The notes under the pieces are model-generated. The model searched no databases and had not been told where the DNA came from. It worked only from the letters and a program-made list of their open reading frames with translations. From DASWJQ01 sp964517315 (GTDB lineage Bacteria; Chloroflexota; Anaerolineae; Anaerolineales; E44-bin32): 14,975 nt of DNA. The stretch covers positions 1 through 14,975 of the forward strand of contig CAZFCJ010000085.1 of the NCBI GenBank assembly GCA_964517315.1, given 5' to 3'. A program made the position numbers and the translations under genes. This document shows positions 6,519 to 12,693 of this stretch, piece by piece. Position 1 is the first letter of the stretch, and each line of letters starts with the position of its first letter.

Positions 6519-6842
6519 TCAGACCTTAACCAGGTGCACCAGGAGAGTCAAGTTGGCTTTGGCGTTGATGCTGTGGACGAGCCCCGCCCGCATGTACGAC
6601 CATGACCCGGCCCGGATGGCGTAAGATTCTTCGCCGAGCGTCAGTTACCCCTCGCCGGACACCACGTGGACGAACGCGGGCCGGGAGGAGGTGTGGGCGG
6701 AGAGCTCTTGACCCGGCGCGAAGGCGAAAAGCACGGCCTTCATGCGGGAGTCGTTCGTCGGAGTCTGGCTGAGAATGGTCCCTTCGGGGATGAAGGGCAA
6801 GCGCTGGCCCAGATCTGGGATGAAGATCGGCTCAGCGGACAT
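6519..6842 (-). pseudogene. Small cupin-domain protein interrupted by an in-frame TAA
   Basis: The first 65 residues (MSAEPIFIPDLGQRLPFIPE to AFVHVVSGEG) are the first half of a single-domain cupin, with the motif 1 histidine in PGQELSAHTSSRPA. A TAA follows at 6645-6647. In the same frame the sequence then continues as LTLGEESYAIRAGSWSYMRA and GLVHSINAKANLTLL, a proper cupin motif 2 with its conserved histidine, and ends at a TGA (6519-6521) just 6 nt before the next gene. Read through, the protein is 107 codons, the normal family length. A single base change (for example GAA to TAA) explains the break. GGGAGG lies 7 nt before the ATG. The fold suggests a small metal-binding beta-barrel; its substrate is unknown. 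A sequencing error or decay of a gene in the nirK operon is equally possible. Confidence 0.85.
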
Positions 6843-6862
6843 TGGAAGACCTCCCGAGGTGA

Positions 6863-6904
6863 GTGGGAGGGGGGCAGCCCGCCAACGCGCTGCTGCCCTC
6901 CCAC
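6863..6904 (-). other. Intergenic stem-loop between nirK and the cupin gene
   Basis: GTGGGAGG with GGGCAGC (6863-6878) can pair with GCTGCTGCCCTCCCAC (6889-6904), with a few unpaired bases in the stem. It lies between the nirK stop (6937) and the cupin ribosome-binding site (6850-6855). No T-run follows on the minus strand, so it is more likely an RNA-stabilising or partial-attenuation hairpin than a full terminator. Confidence 0.5.
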
Positions 6905-6936
6905 AAAGTTTTCATAATCGGCCGGGTGGATGGTCT

Positions 6937-8412
6937 TTACTGGCTTGCCGGACCCTCGTGGAACACGTCCGGATCCTCTTCACCTTCGGCGATCAGGTAA
7001 CCGGCCAGCCCGCGCTCGAGCCGGCTGAGCGCGTGGTCCACCAAGATGTACCGGCCCGGCTCGTCGATGCCGAACTCGACCACGGTCGCGCCGCCGGGCG
7101 GGACCAACGCGGTCTGCACATCCGTCATCGGCTCGGTGGTCAGCGAGGCCAGATTGTACACGTGGTCGAAGATCTCGCCGATCACGTGGAACGAGGAGAT
7201 GAAGTTCGGACCACCCACGCCGAAGTAGATGCGCACGGTCTCGCCGACCTCGGCGCGCAGCGCGTTTTCTTCGCTGGTCAGCGCCATGGCCGCACCGTTG
7301 AAGGTGAAGTACTCGGGGTCTTCGTCCAGCATCTTCGCGTGGCTGAAGGTCAGGTGACCGGAGGTGCCATACTCCTCCTCGGTGTACACCTCACCCTGCA
7401 TCACGTAGAACTCGCGGTCGACCTCAGGCAAGCCCCCTTCGGGCTCGACCAGGATCAGGCCGTACATGCCGTTAGCGATGTGATGAGCCACGCTGGGTGT
7501 CGCGCAGTGGTAGACGAAGAGTCCGGGGGTTAAGGCCTCGAATGTAAACATACTTTCGTCACCCGGGGCGGTTTCCGTGTAGACTGCGCCGCCCCCTGGG
7601 CCGTTCACGGCGTGCAGGTCGATCGAGTGTGGGAGAGTGCTCGAGGTGTTGTTCTCCAAGTGCAGCTCGACCGTGTCGCCGACGCGCACCCGGATCATGG
7701 GCGCCGGAACCACGCCGTTGAATGTGAAGTAGTTGTAGGTCGTGCCGTCGGCCAACTGCCCGGTGACTTCCTCGGCGCTCAGCCCCACGGTGACCAGCTG
7801 CGGCCCACGCTCGCCAATGGGATCTGGAAGGTCGGAGGGATTGCGGACGACCGAGTCCGCCTGTAGGGTGGGTTCGGAGGCTGCGGTGTCCAGTCCTTCA
7901 CCCACCTGCAAGGTGCCCCACATGCCGGCCTCGCGATGGCCGGGGATTGAGCAGTAGTACACAAACTCGCCGGGCTCTTCCACGGCAAACACGACGGTTG
8001 TCTCGGCGCCCTTACGGGAAAGGTGATCGCTGTGAACGCCGAACTCGTCAATAACCATGTCGTGCTGAACGTCGTCGCCGTTCACCACGGTGATGGACAC
8101 CACATCGCCGGGCTGTGCGGTCAGGGTGGGGTTCCTGACGCCGTCGATCTCGCCGCCGACCCCGACAAACGCCAGCCCGTCCTCGATGGACGTTTGCAGT
8201 GTGTAGCTGACCGTCGGCTCCTGAGCTACGTTTTGGGTCTCGCTCTCGTGCTCGTGACCGTCGTCCTCGTGGTCGGATCCGGAGCTCATCTGGACCTCGT
8301 TGGACGTTTCCTGCGTGGGGGGCTGAACAGGACCGCTGGTCTGCCCGCATGCGGAAAGCAGCAGGGCAAGGGCCAGGGCCACGCTCATCGAGATGGATAA
8401 CTTGTCGCGCAT
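6937..8412 (-). CDS. nirK: Copper nitrite reductase (NO-forming) with N-terminal cupredoxin domain, lipoprotein
   Basis: Reduces nitrite to nitric oxide, the NO-producing step of denitrification, outside the cytoplasmic membrane. A signal peptide with lipobox LLLSAC predicts lipid attachment at C22. A His/acid-rich linker (about 47-60) follows. Residues ~70-172 form an extra cupredoxin with a type 1 copper site: H117, C154, H159, M164. The core NirK covers ~205-475. Type 1 copper: H262, C303, H311, M316. Type 2 copper: H267, H302 and H460. The catalytic pair equivalent to Asp98 and His255 of Alcaligenes NirK is D265 and H409. All key residues are present. The C-terminal segment SSFHVIGEIFDHVY resembles Neisseria AniA. 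491 aa, longer than plain NirK because of the added domain, which could pass electrons to the type 1 site. AAGGAG within the end of the DUF1858 gene serves as ribosome-binding site; the gap between them is 4 nt. Confidence 0.95.
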   Translation of the reverse strand: MRDKLSISMSVALALALLLSACGQTSGPVQPPTQETSNEVQMSSGSDHEDDGHEHESETQNVAQEPTVSYTLQTSIEDGLAFVGVGGEIDGVRNPTLTAQPGDVVSITVVNGDDVQHDMVIDEFGVHSDHLSRKGAETTVVFAVEEPGEFVYYCSIPGHREAGMWGTLQVGEGLDTAASEPTLQADSVVRNPSDLPDPIGERGPQLVTVGLSAEEVTGQLADGTTYNYFTFNGVVPAPMIRVRVGDTVELHLENNTSSTLPHSIDLHAVNGPGGGAVYTETAPGDESMFTFEALTPGLFVYHCATPSVAHHIANGMYGLILVEPEGGLPEVDREFYVMQGEVYTEEEYGTSGHLTFSHAKMLDEDPEYFTFNGAAMALTSEENALRAEVGETVRIYFGVGGPNFISSFHVIGEIFDHVYNLASLTTEPMTDVQTALVPPGGATVVEFGIDEPGRYILVDHALSRLERGLAGYLIAEGEEDPDVFHEGPASQ

Positions 8413-8416
8413 AGGG

Positions 8417-8668
8417 TTAGTGCTCCTTTGAATCTGGGTTTCCTACACAGTCCGGAATGGGTCTGGATTCCATCAGCTTCTCAAGAAACGCGTCGGGGTC
8501 GATCTCGTAGATCTCCAGCGCTTGCCGGAGAGTGTGAAAGCGGGCGAACGCGCAGCCGATGCAGGCCAAGTGGAAGGCGATGAATGCCTGGGCCGCTTCG
8601 GGCCAGCAGCGAAGCAGCTGATCCACACGAAGGTTGAGAAGTGACCCTCCGGACCTACGCCTTTTCAT
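8417..8668 (-). CDS. DUF1858 (hybrid-cluster-protein-associated redox disulfide) domain protein
   Basis: 83 aa, almost entirely one DUF1858 domain: LRVDQLLRCWPEAAQAFIAF then ACIGC (C36 and C39) and ARFHTLRQALEIYEIDPDAF. The domain is known as a stand-alone redox-disulfide module often linked to hybrid cluster protein and as the N-terminal part of ScdA/RIC-type nitrosative-stress repair proteins; the CxxC pair is expected to be the redox centre. It is the first gene of the nirK operon, ending 4 nt before nirK. The ATG at 8668 has no ribosome-binding site, but a TATAAC box ends 6 nt before it, so the mRNA is predicted to start at the ATG itself. A role in redox or NO protection linked to NirK is inferred from position. 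Confidence 0.88.
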   Translation of the reverse strand: MKRRRSGGSLLNLRVDQLLRCWPEAAQAFIAFHLACIGCAFARFHTLRQALEIYEIDPDAFLEKLMESRPIPDCVGNPDSKEH

Positions 8669-8674
8669 AGGGAA

Positions 8675-8716
8675 GTTATAGAGCCTGGAGCTGGTTCTGT
8701 CTTTGCGCTAGCGCAA
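8675..8716 (-). promoter_or_regulatory. Class II Crp/Fnr-type promoter of the DUF1858-nirK operon
   Basis: A perfect palindrome TTGCGCTAGCGCAA at 8703-8716 has the TTGnn-N4-nnCAA layout of Fnr/Dnr-family operators. On the minus strand TATAAC lies at 8680-8675. If transcription starts at the A of the DUF1858 ATG (8668), the -10 box covers -12 to -7 and the operator is centred at -41.5, the exact class II activator geometry. No -35 box is needed in that design and none is visible. The regulator gene just upstream (8787-9536) is the obvious candidate to bind. Spacing is seen directly; binding is inferred. Confidence 0.72.
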
Positions 8717-8786
8717 CTTCGGGAGCACCGAGATCGCCGCCGGCGTCGGCCGCTCGTTCCAAGATTGAGCTGTGGGGCTCGGAAAA

Positions 8787-9536
8787 TTAGCTGGAAGAGG
8801 TCGCGTCAGGCAGATCTTCGGCGATGGAGATGAGCTCGTGAGGGCGGAGGATGGTGATCCGCTTCCGGCGGGCGCGCAGCAGCCCTTCGCGTTCCCAGGC
8901 CTTGAGCGTCCGGCTGACCGTGTACAGCGTGGTGCCGGACATGTCCGCCAGGTCTTGCCGGGACAGTGGGGCGTCGATCTCAACCTCACCTTTGCGTTCC
9001 TCGCCCAACTGCTGCCCGAGCCGAGCTAGGGTTCGGGCGATGCGCCGTTCGACGCGTTCGGTGGCCATCTCCCGCAACCGTCGGTGAGCGCTCTGCAGCA
9101 TGCGTGTGGCGAACTTGAGAAGGTTGCGGCCAACGCGTGGGTAGTCGAGGACCAGCTCATCGAAGTCAGGAGCGGTGACGAAATAGGCGACCACGGGCTC
9201 GAGCGCGATTGCGGTGGCCGGGTAGGTGTCCTCACCGATCGTCGGCAGGGCCCCGATGACCCCACCCGGTTCGAAAACGTGCAGCAGGACTTCCAGGCCT
9301 TCGACGGACGTCTGGACCACCTTCACCTTGCCCTTGGCCACCAAGTAGAAGGCCTCAGCTGGCGCCCCTTGCATCAGCAGATACTCGTCGGGCTCGTAGG
9401 TGGTTCTCTTGAACCGCTGCGCGACCTGGGCCAAGTCATGGTCATCGAGTCCCCGGAAAAGCTCTGCTCTGCGGAAGGGCTCGGGAACTTCCGCATGAGA
9501 GCTTTCCGCGTTCCCATCGGCCTGGTCAGGATTCAT
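8787..9536 (-). CDS. Crp/Fnr-family transcriptional regulator (no cysteines)
   Basis: 249 aa. Residues ~24-145 are the cyclic-nucleotide-binding-like sensor domain (AELFRGLDDHDLAQVAQRFK, then LVAKGKVKVVQTSVEGLEVL and FEPGGVIGALPTIGEDTYPA). A long dimer helix follows, then the winged helix-turn-helix at ~190-242 with recognition helix TLYTVSRTLKAWEREG. The Ser-Arg pair that reads TTG in Fnr-like proteins is present, but Tyr stands where Fnr has its Glu, which fits a half-site differing from TTGAT such as the nearby TTGCG. The protein has no cysteine at all, so it cannot be an iron-sulfur Fnr; a haem/NO-sensing Dnr/Nnr-like role is plausible given the nirK operon downstream. Its ATG overlaps the NnrU-like stop by 11 nt. 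Direct control of nirK is inferred. Confidence 0.9.
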   Translation of the reverse strand: MNPDQADGNAESSHAEVPEPFRRAELFRGLDDHDLAQVAQRFKRTTYEPDEYLLMQGAPAEAFYLVAKGKVKVVQTSVEGLEVLLHVFEPGGVIGALPTIGEDTYPATAIALEPVVAYFVTAPDFDELVLDYPRVGRNLLKFATRMLQSAHRRLREMATERVERRIARTLARLGQQLGEERKGEVEIDAPLSRQDLADMSGTTLYTVSRTLKAWEREGLLRARRKRITILRPHELISIAEDLPDATSSS

Positions 9537-10158
9537 TCGAGTAGCGCTTCCACGGCCGCGGGATCAGCCGCGGCACCTGTTCTCGGTATTGTTCATAAGG
9601 GCGTCCGTACTCGGCAAGCAGCTTCCTCTCCTCGAAGATGCTGCCGATGTAAAGGTAGGCCGTGATGCCGAGATCGAGCGCCAGGATACTCGTGGTCATG
9701 CGCGGCACAAGCCAAACGAACGCAAGGCCGGCCGTGTAGAGTGGATGGCGAACCCAACGGTAGAGCCCATCCGCGACCAACTCCCTGCTTTCCTCGGACG
9801 CCCCAACCAGCTGCGTGAGGCCCAGAAAGCGGCCGGGACCCGTCTGCAGCAGGCCGTACAAGATCAGGAAGCCTGCGAGCAGCTGCAGAGCCAGCGTGGC
9901 CCAGAGCCAGGGAGGGGATATGACGTAAAGCAACCGGCCGGGAAACAGGACCGGTACGGCAAGGACCGGGAGGAGAGTGATGACCGCGATCAGGTTGTAT
10001 CCTAACCTGTAGGCGCGTTCTGCCGTCGATCCCAATGCATCTTCGGCGACCCGCTTTGCCCTTTGACTGGCGAGCAGGCTGTGCAGCGCACCGTACCCGG
10101 CCATGGCCATAAGCGTGCCAAAGAATCCGATCGCGACTAGGGTGTTCATAGTGGCCAT
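9526..10158 (-). CDS. NnrU/isoprenylcysteine methyltransferase-like integral membrane protein
   Basis: 210 aa, about five membrane segments. The N-terminal part with LHSLLASQRAK (25-35) is typical of NnrU-like proteins, and the C-terminal half carries the ICMT/PEMT-like signature LVADGLYRWVRHPLYTAG (128-144, RHP at 137-139) and IFEERKLLAEYGRPYEQY (174-191, Glu pair at 176-177), which in ICMT relatives binds S-adenosylmethionine. NnrU is linked to nitrite and nitric-oxide reduction in denitrifiers, but its reaction is unknown. A second ATG at codon 4 (10149) has slightly better spacing from GGGAA and may be the true start. It is the first gene of the pair with the Crp/Fnr regulator, which overlaps its end. 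The alternative is a generic membrane methyltransferase. Confidence 0.82.
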   Translation of the reverse strand: MATMNTLVAIGFFGTLMAMAGYGALHSLLASQRAKRVAEDALGSTAERAYRLGYNLIAVITLLPVLAVPVLFPGRLLYVISPPWLWATLALQLLAGFLILYGLLQTGPGRFLGLTQLVGASEESRELVADGLYRWVRHPLYTAGLAFVWLVPRMTTSILALDLGITAYLYIGSIFEERKLLAEYGRPYEQYREQVPRLIPRPWKRYSNES

Positions 10159-10356
10159 TTTCCCACATGAATCGTCCTGAGCGGGGTTCGAACTGGATCC
10201 TTATGCTTCACGACCGTGGAGGAGGGCCCCCATGGTACAATCGCAACCACGCTCGCTTCGCGCCCTCGAGACGAGGAAACAAGCCTAGTCGGTGCGCTCT
10301 AAACGAGGCCGGTCCTCAGCGACGACGGGCGCCGGAGGAGCCGAGAAGCCCCTAGT

Positions 10357-10378
10357 TTGAGCCGATCGGCCCGCTCAA
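10357..10378 (+). promoter_or_regulatory. Inverted repeat TTGAGC-N10-GCTCAA before the LOG gene
   Basis: Six-base inverted arms at 10357-10362 and 10373-10378 enclose a 10-nt spacer that itself contains the palindrome CGATCG. The site ends 6 nt before the ATG of the LOG gene, which has no ribosome-binding site nearby. It could be an operator or a start-region hairpin. Its spacing differs from the site in front of the nirK operon. Confidence 0.35.
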
Positions 10379-10384
10379 TTTCGA

Positions 10385-10975
10385 ATGCATCGCATCTGCG
10401 TCTTTTGTGGGTCCAGTGATAGAGTGGACGGGACATACTTACAGGCCGCCACGGCCATGGGCCGGGAGTTGGCGAGCCGTGGGATCGAATTGGTGTACGG
10501 CGGTGGCAGCACCGGTCTGATGGGGGCCGTCGCCGACTCAGTCCTGGCCGGGGGCGGGCGGGTCATCGGAGTCCTGCCTCGCTTTTTCAATACCCCTGAG
10601 CTGGCTCACGATCGACTGACGGAGCTGCGCCTGGTGGCCACTATGCACGAGCGCAAGGCGCTGATGGCCGAGCTCAGCCAGGGTTTCGCGGCGCTGCCCG
10701 GCGGTTTGGGAACGATGGAGGAGTTGTTCGAAGTGCTCACATGGGCCCAGATCGGCTTACACCGTCATCCGGTGGGCGTGCTGAACGTGGGGAATTACTT
10801 CGATCCCTTGATTGAATTTATCGACTATGCAAGCCAGGAGGGGTTCTTGTACGCCGAGCATCGCGCGTTGGTGACGAGCGCGCCGGACCCGGCCAGTCTG
10901 CTGGACAGAATGCGCACATATCGGCCACCTGAGGGATTGGAACGGTGGGTACAACGCGGAGGCGACGGGATATGA
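10385..10975 (+). CDS. LOG-family nucleotide 5'-monophosphate phosphoribohydrolase (TIGR00730)
   Basis: 196 aa, normal length for the LOG family. It starts with the typical strand MHRICVFCGSS and carries GGGSTGLMG at 39-47, MHERK at 87-91 and the active-site signature PGGLGTMEE at 105-113 followed by LFEVLTWAQIG. Characterised members cleave the base from cytokinin riboside 5'-monophosphate, and bacterial ones also act on AMP-like nucleotides; they were long mis-annotated as lysine decarboxylases. The true substrate here cannot be read from sequence. The gene ends in ATGA shared with the DinB-family start, so the two are translated together. It is the first gene of a four-gene + strand run ending with sbcC. 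Confidence 0.93.
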   Translation: MHRICVFCGSSDRVDGTYLQAATAMGRELASRGIELVYGGGSTGLMGAVADSVLAGGGRVIGVLPRFFNTPELAHDRLTELRLVATMHERKALMAELSQGFAALPGGLGTMEELFEVLTWAQIGLHRHPVGVLNVGNYFDPLIEFIDYASQEGFLYAEHRALVTSAPDPASLLDRMRTYRPPEGLERWVQRGGDGI

Positions 10976-11433
10976 ACGCGGCGCAATACTTCGATCATTG
11001 GCATAAAGTCTGGCGCGACCTGATGCGCGGGGTTTCATTGCTGGAGGATGAACACCTGGACTATCGCCCTTCGGAGAACTATCGGCGAACGGTGGGCGAC
11101 ATCCTGCGCCATTTGATCAACCTCGAGCAGGGCTGGATCCACTTTGTGATCCGCCGCGAGCTGGCTGAGTGGCCCGACGAGGACCCGGATTTGGACACGG
11201 TCGAGGCCATTCGCAGCGAGATGCGCCGTGTGCACAAGGAAACCTTCGACTACCTGTCCCAGCTTCCGGCCGAGGATTTCAATCGAATCGTGCAGGTCCC
11301 GGGGAATGGAACCCCAAAGCTGGGGTGGATCGTGTGGCATGTGCTCGAACAGCAGATCCACCATCGCGGTGAAGTCTTTCTCTGCCTGAGCCTGCTGGGA
11401 CTCGAACGGCCAAAGACGGACCGGCCGGGTTAG
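10972..11433 (+). CDS. DinB-family putative metal-dependent protein
   Basis: 153 aa, the usual size of DinB/YfiT-like four-helix proteins (unrelated to DNA polymerase IV). LLEDEHLDYRPSENYRRTVG and DILRHLINLEQGW give the first helices with H47, and WHVLEQQIHHRGE at 122-134 gives the C-terminal His motif (H130/H131). At the place where relatives often have another His the residue is Gln127, so I cannot confirm a complete three-His metal site; H123 may substitute. The family includes thiol-dependent transferases and many members without known function. The ATG at 10972 overlaps the LOG stop (ATGA) and has GGAGG at 10958-10962, 9 nt away; the in-frame ATG at 10945 would overlap the LOG gene and adds MGTTRRRRD, unlike the family. 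Confidence 0.85.
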   Translation: MNAAQYFDHWHKVWRDLMRGVSLLEDEHLDYRPSENYRRTVGDILRHLINLEQGWIHFVIRRELAEWPDEDPDLDTVEAIRSEMRRVHKETFDYLSQLPAEDFNRIVQVPGNGTPKLGWIVWHVLEQQIHHRGEVFLCLSLLGLERPKTDRPG

Positions 11434-11461
11434 CGTTGATCCGGACCCACTTTAGCCTTCC

Positions 11462-12682
11462 ATGAACGAACCCATTCGAATGCTTCACTTCGCGGACCTC
11501 CATGTGGGGGTGGAGAACTACGGCCGCGTCGATCCGGAGAGCGGGACTTCGACGCGGGTGCGCGATTTCCTCGATCGATTGGACGAGGTGATCGACTATG
11601 GCCTTGCCAACGACGTCGATCTGGCGGTCTTCGCCGGAGACGCGTTCAAAGCGCGCGATCCCGACCCGACCCAGCAGCGTGAATTCGCGCAGCGTATCAA
11701 GCGTTTGACCGATGCCGTGCCAACCCTGCTGCTGGTCGGCAATCACGACATGCCGGCGATGGCCTCCAAGGCGACCAGTGTGGACATCTTCCAGGCGCTC
11801 GAGGTTCCCAACGTGATCGTCGGGCATCGTGCCGACGGCGCAGTCGTGGAGACGCGGCGGGGTCCCGTTTATCTGGCCTGGATTCCGTATCCCATGCGCA
11901 ATCGATTGCTCACACGAGAGCAGTATCAGGGTAAGTCCATCGACGAGCTTCAGCAGGCCCTCAGACAAGTGGTCGCTGACATCGTGCGGCAGCTGACGGA
12001 CGAGGCGCGACGGCATGACATGCCTCGTGTTCTGGCTGCGCATCTGTCGCTGGCCGAGGCCAAGCTGGGATCTGAGCGCACGGCGTTGCTCGGCCGCGAT
12101 GTGACGGTCGCAAGCTCGTTGATGGCCGACCCGGCGTGGGACTACATCGCGCTGGGCCATATTCACAAGCACCAGGAGATCGGCGCCGGCGGTTACCCTC
12201 CCGTCGTTTACAGCGGCTCGCTGGAGCGGATTGATTTCGGCGAAGAGGGTGAAGAGAAGGGGTTCGTCTGGGTCGACCTGAGACGCGAGCGCACCAGCTG
12301 GAAATTTGTGCCGGTTCAGGCGCGCCCGTTTCTAACCATCCGGGTTGACGCCCGGGAGGAAGATGACCCCACCGAAGCGGTCCTCCGTCACGCAGAAGCG
12401 GTGCAATCGGGCTCCGTTGTGCGCGTGATCGTACGCATGCGGGCCGAACAGGAGCCTGGCTTTGGGGAGAGTGAAATCCGGCGTCAGCTGGAGGGCGCGT
12501 CGAGCCTGACTGTGGCGCGAGAGGTGGAGAGTGAAGTGCGAACACGCCTCGGTGACGTCTCACCGGAAGCGCTGACGCCTATCGATCTACTCGGTCGATA
12601 TTTTGAGTCACGGGGTGTCGGGAATGAGCGGCTGGAGCGGCTGCTGGAGCGGGGCGAGGCCCTGCTCGATGACGCCACTTAG
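11462..12682 (+). CDS. sbcD: DNA repair exonuclease SbcD (Mre11-type)
   Basis: Nuclease subunit of the SbcCD complex, which processes hairpins and blocked DNA ends. 406 aa, normal length. The Mre11 phosphoesterase motifs are in order: FADLHVG (D12, H14), FAGDAFKARD (D60), VGNHDMPAM (N94, H95, D96), AAHLSLAEAKLG (H194) and ALGHIHKHQEI (H233, H235), followed by PPVVYSGSLERIDFGEEGEEKG typical of the family. The metal-binding residues for two Mn ions are therefore present. The C-terminal ~120 residues form the capping and SbcC-binding part. It lies 28 nt after the DinB-family stop and 11 nt before sbcC. No ribosome-binding site stands out before the ATG. Confidence 0.96.
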   Translation: MNEPIRMLHFADLHVGVENYGRVDPESGTSTRVRDFLDRLDEVIDYGLANDVDLAVFAGDAFKARDPDPTQQREFAQRIKRLTDAVPTLLLVGNHDMPAMASKATSVDIFQALEVPNVIVGHRADGAVVETRRGPVYLAWIPYPMRNRLLTREQYQGKSIDELQQALRQVVADIVRQLTDEARRHDMPRVLAAHLSLAEAKLGSERTALLGRDVTVASSLMADPAWDYIALGHIHKHQEIGAGGYPPVVYSGSLERIDFGEEGEEKGFVWVDLRRERTSWKFVPVQARPFLTIRVDAREEDDPTEAVLRHAEAVQSGSVVRVIVRMRAEQEPGFGESEIRRQLEGASSLTVAREVESEVRTRLGDVSPEALTPIDLLGRYFESRGVGNERLERLLERGEALLDDAT

Positions 12683-12693
12683 AAAGTGTCATA

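Noticed and set aside
7170..7200. Possible loss of the catalytic His of NirK, because an Asn (TSEENALRA) stands where some relatives show TGDHALTA
   Set aside because: Counting from the last type 2 His of Alcaligenes NirK places catalytic His255 in the PHLIGG segment, which aligns with SSFHVIGE here; that His (H409) is present.
10180..10205. A GGGGTTCGAAC string resembling a tRNA T-arm
   Set aside because: The bases after the loop do not pair with those before it to make a 5-bp stem, and no acceptor, D or anticodon arm could be placed upstream.
10167..10355. 62-codon + strand open frame before the LOG gene
   Set aside because: Low-complexity basic sequence with no ribosome-binding site or known family; the region is better read as the divergent regulatory gap.
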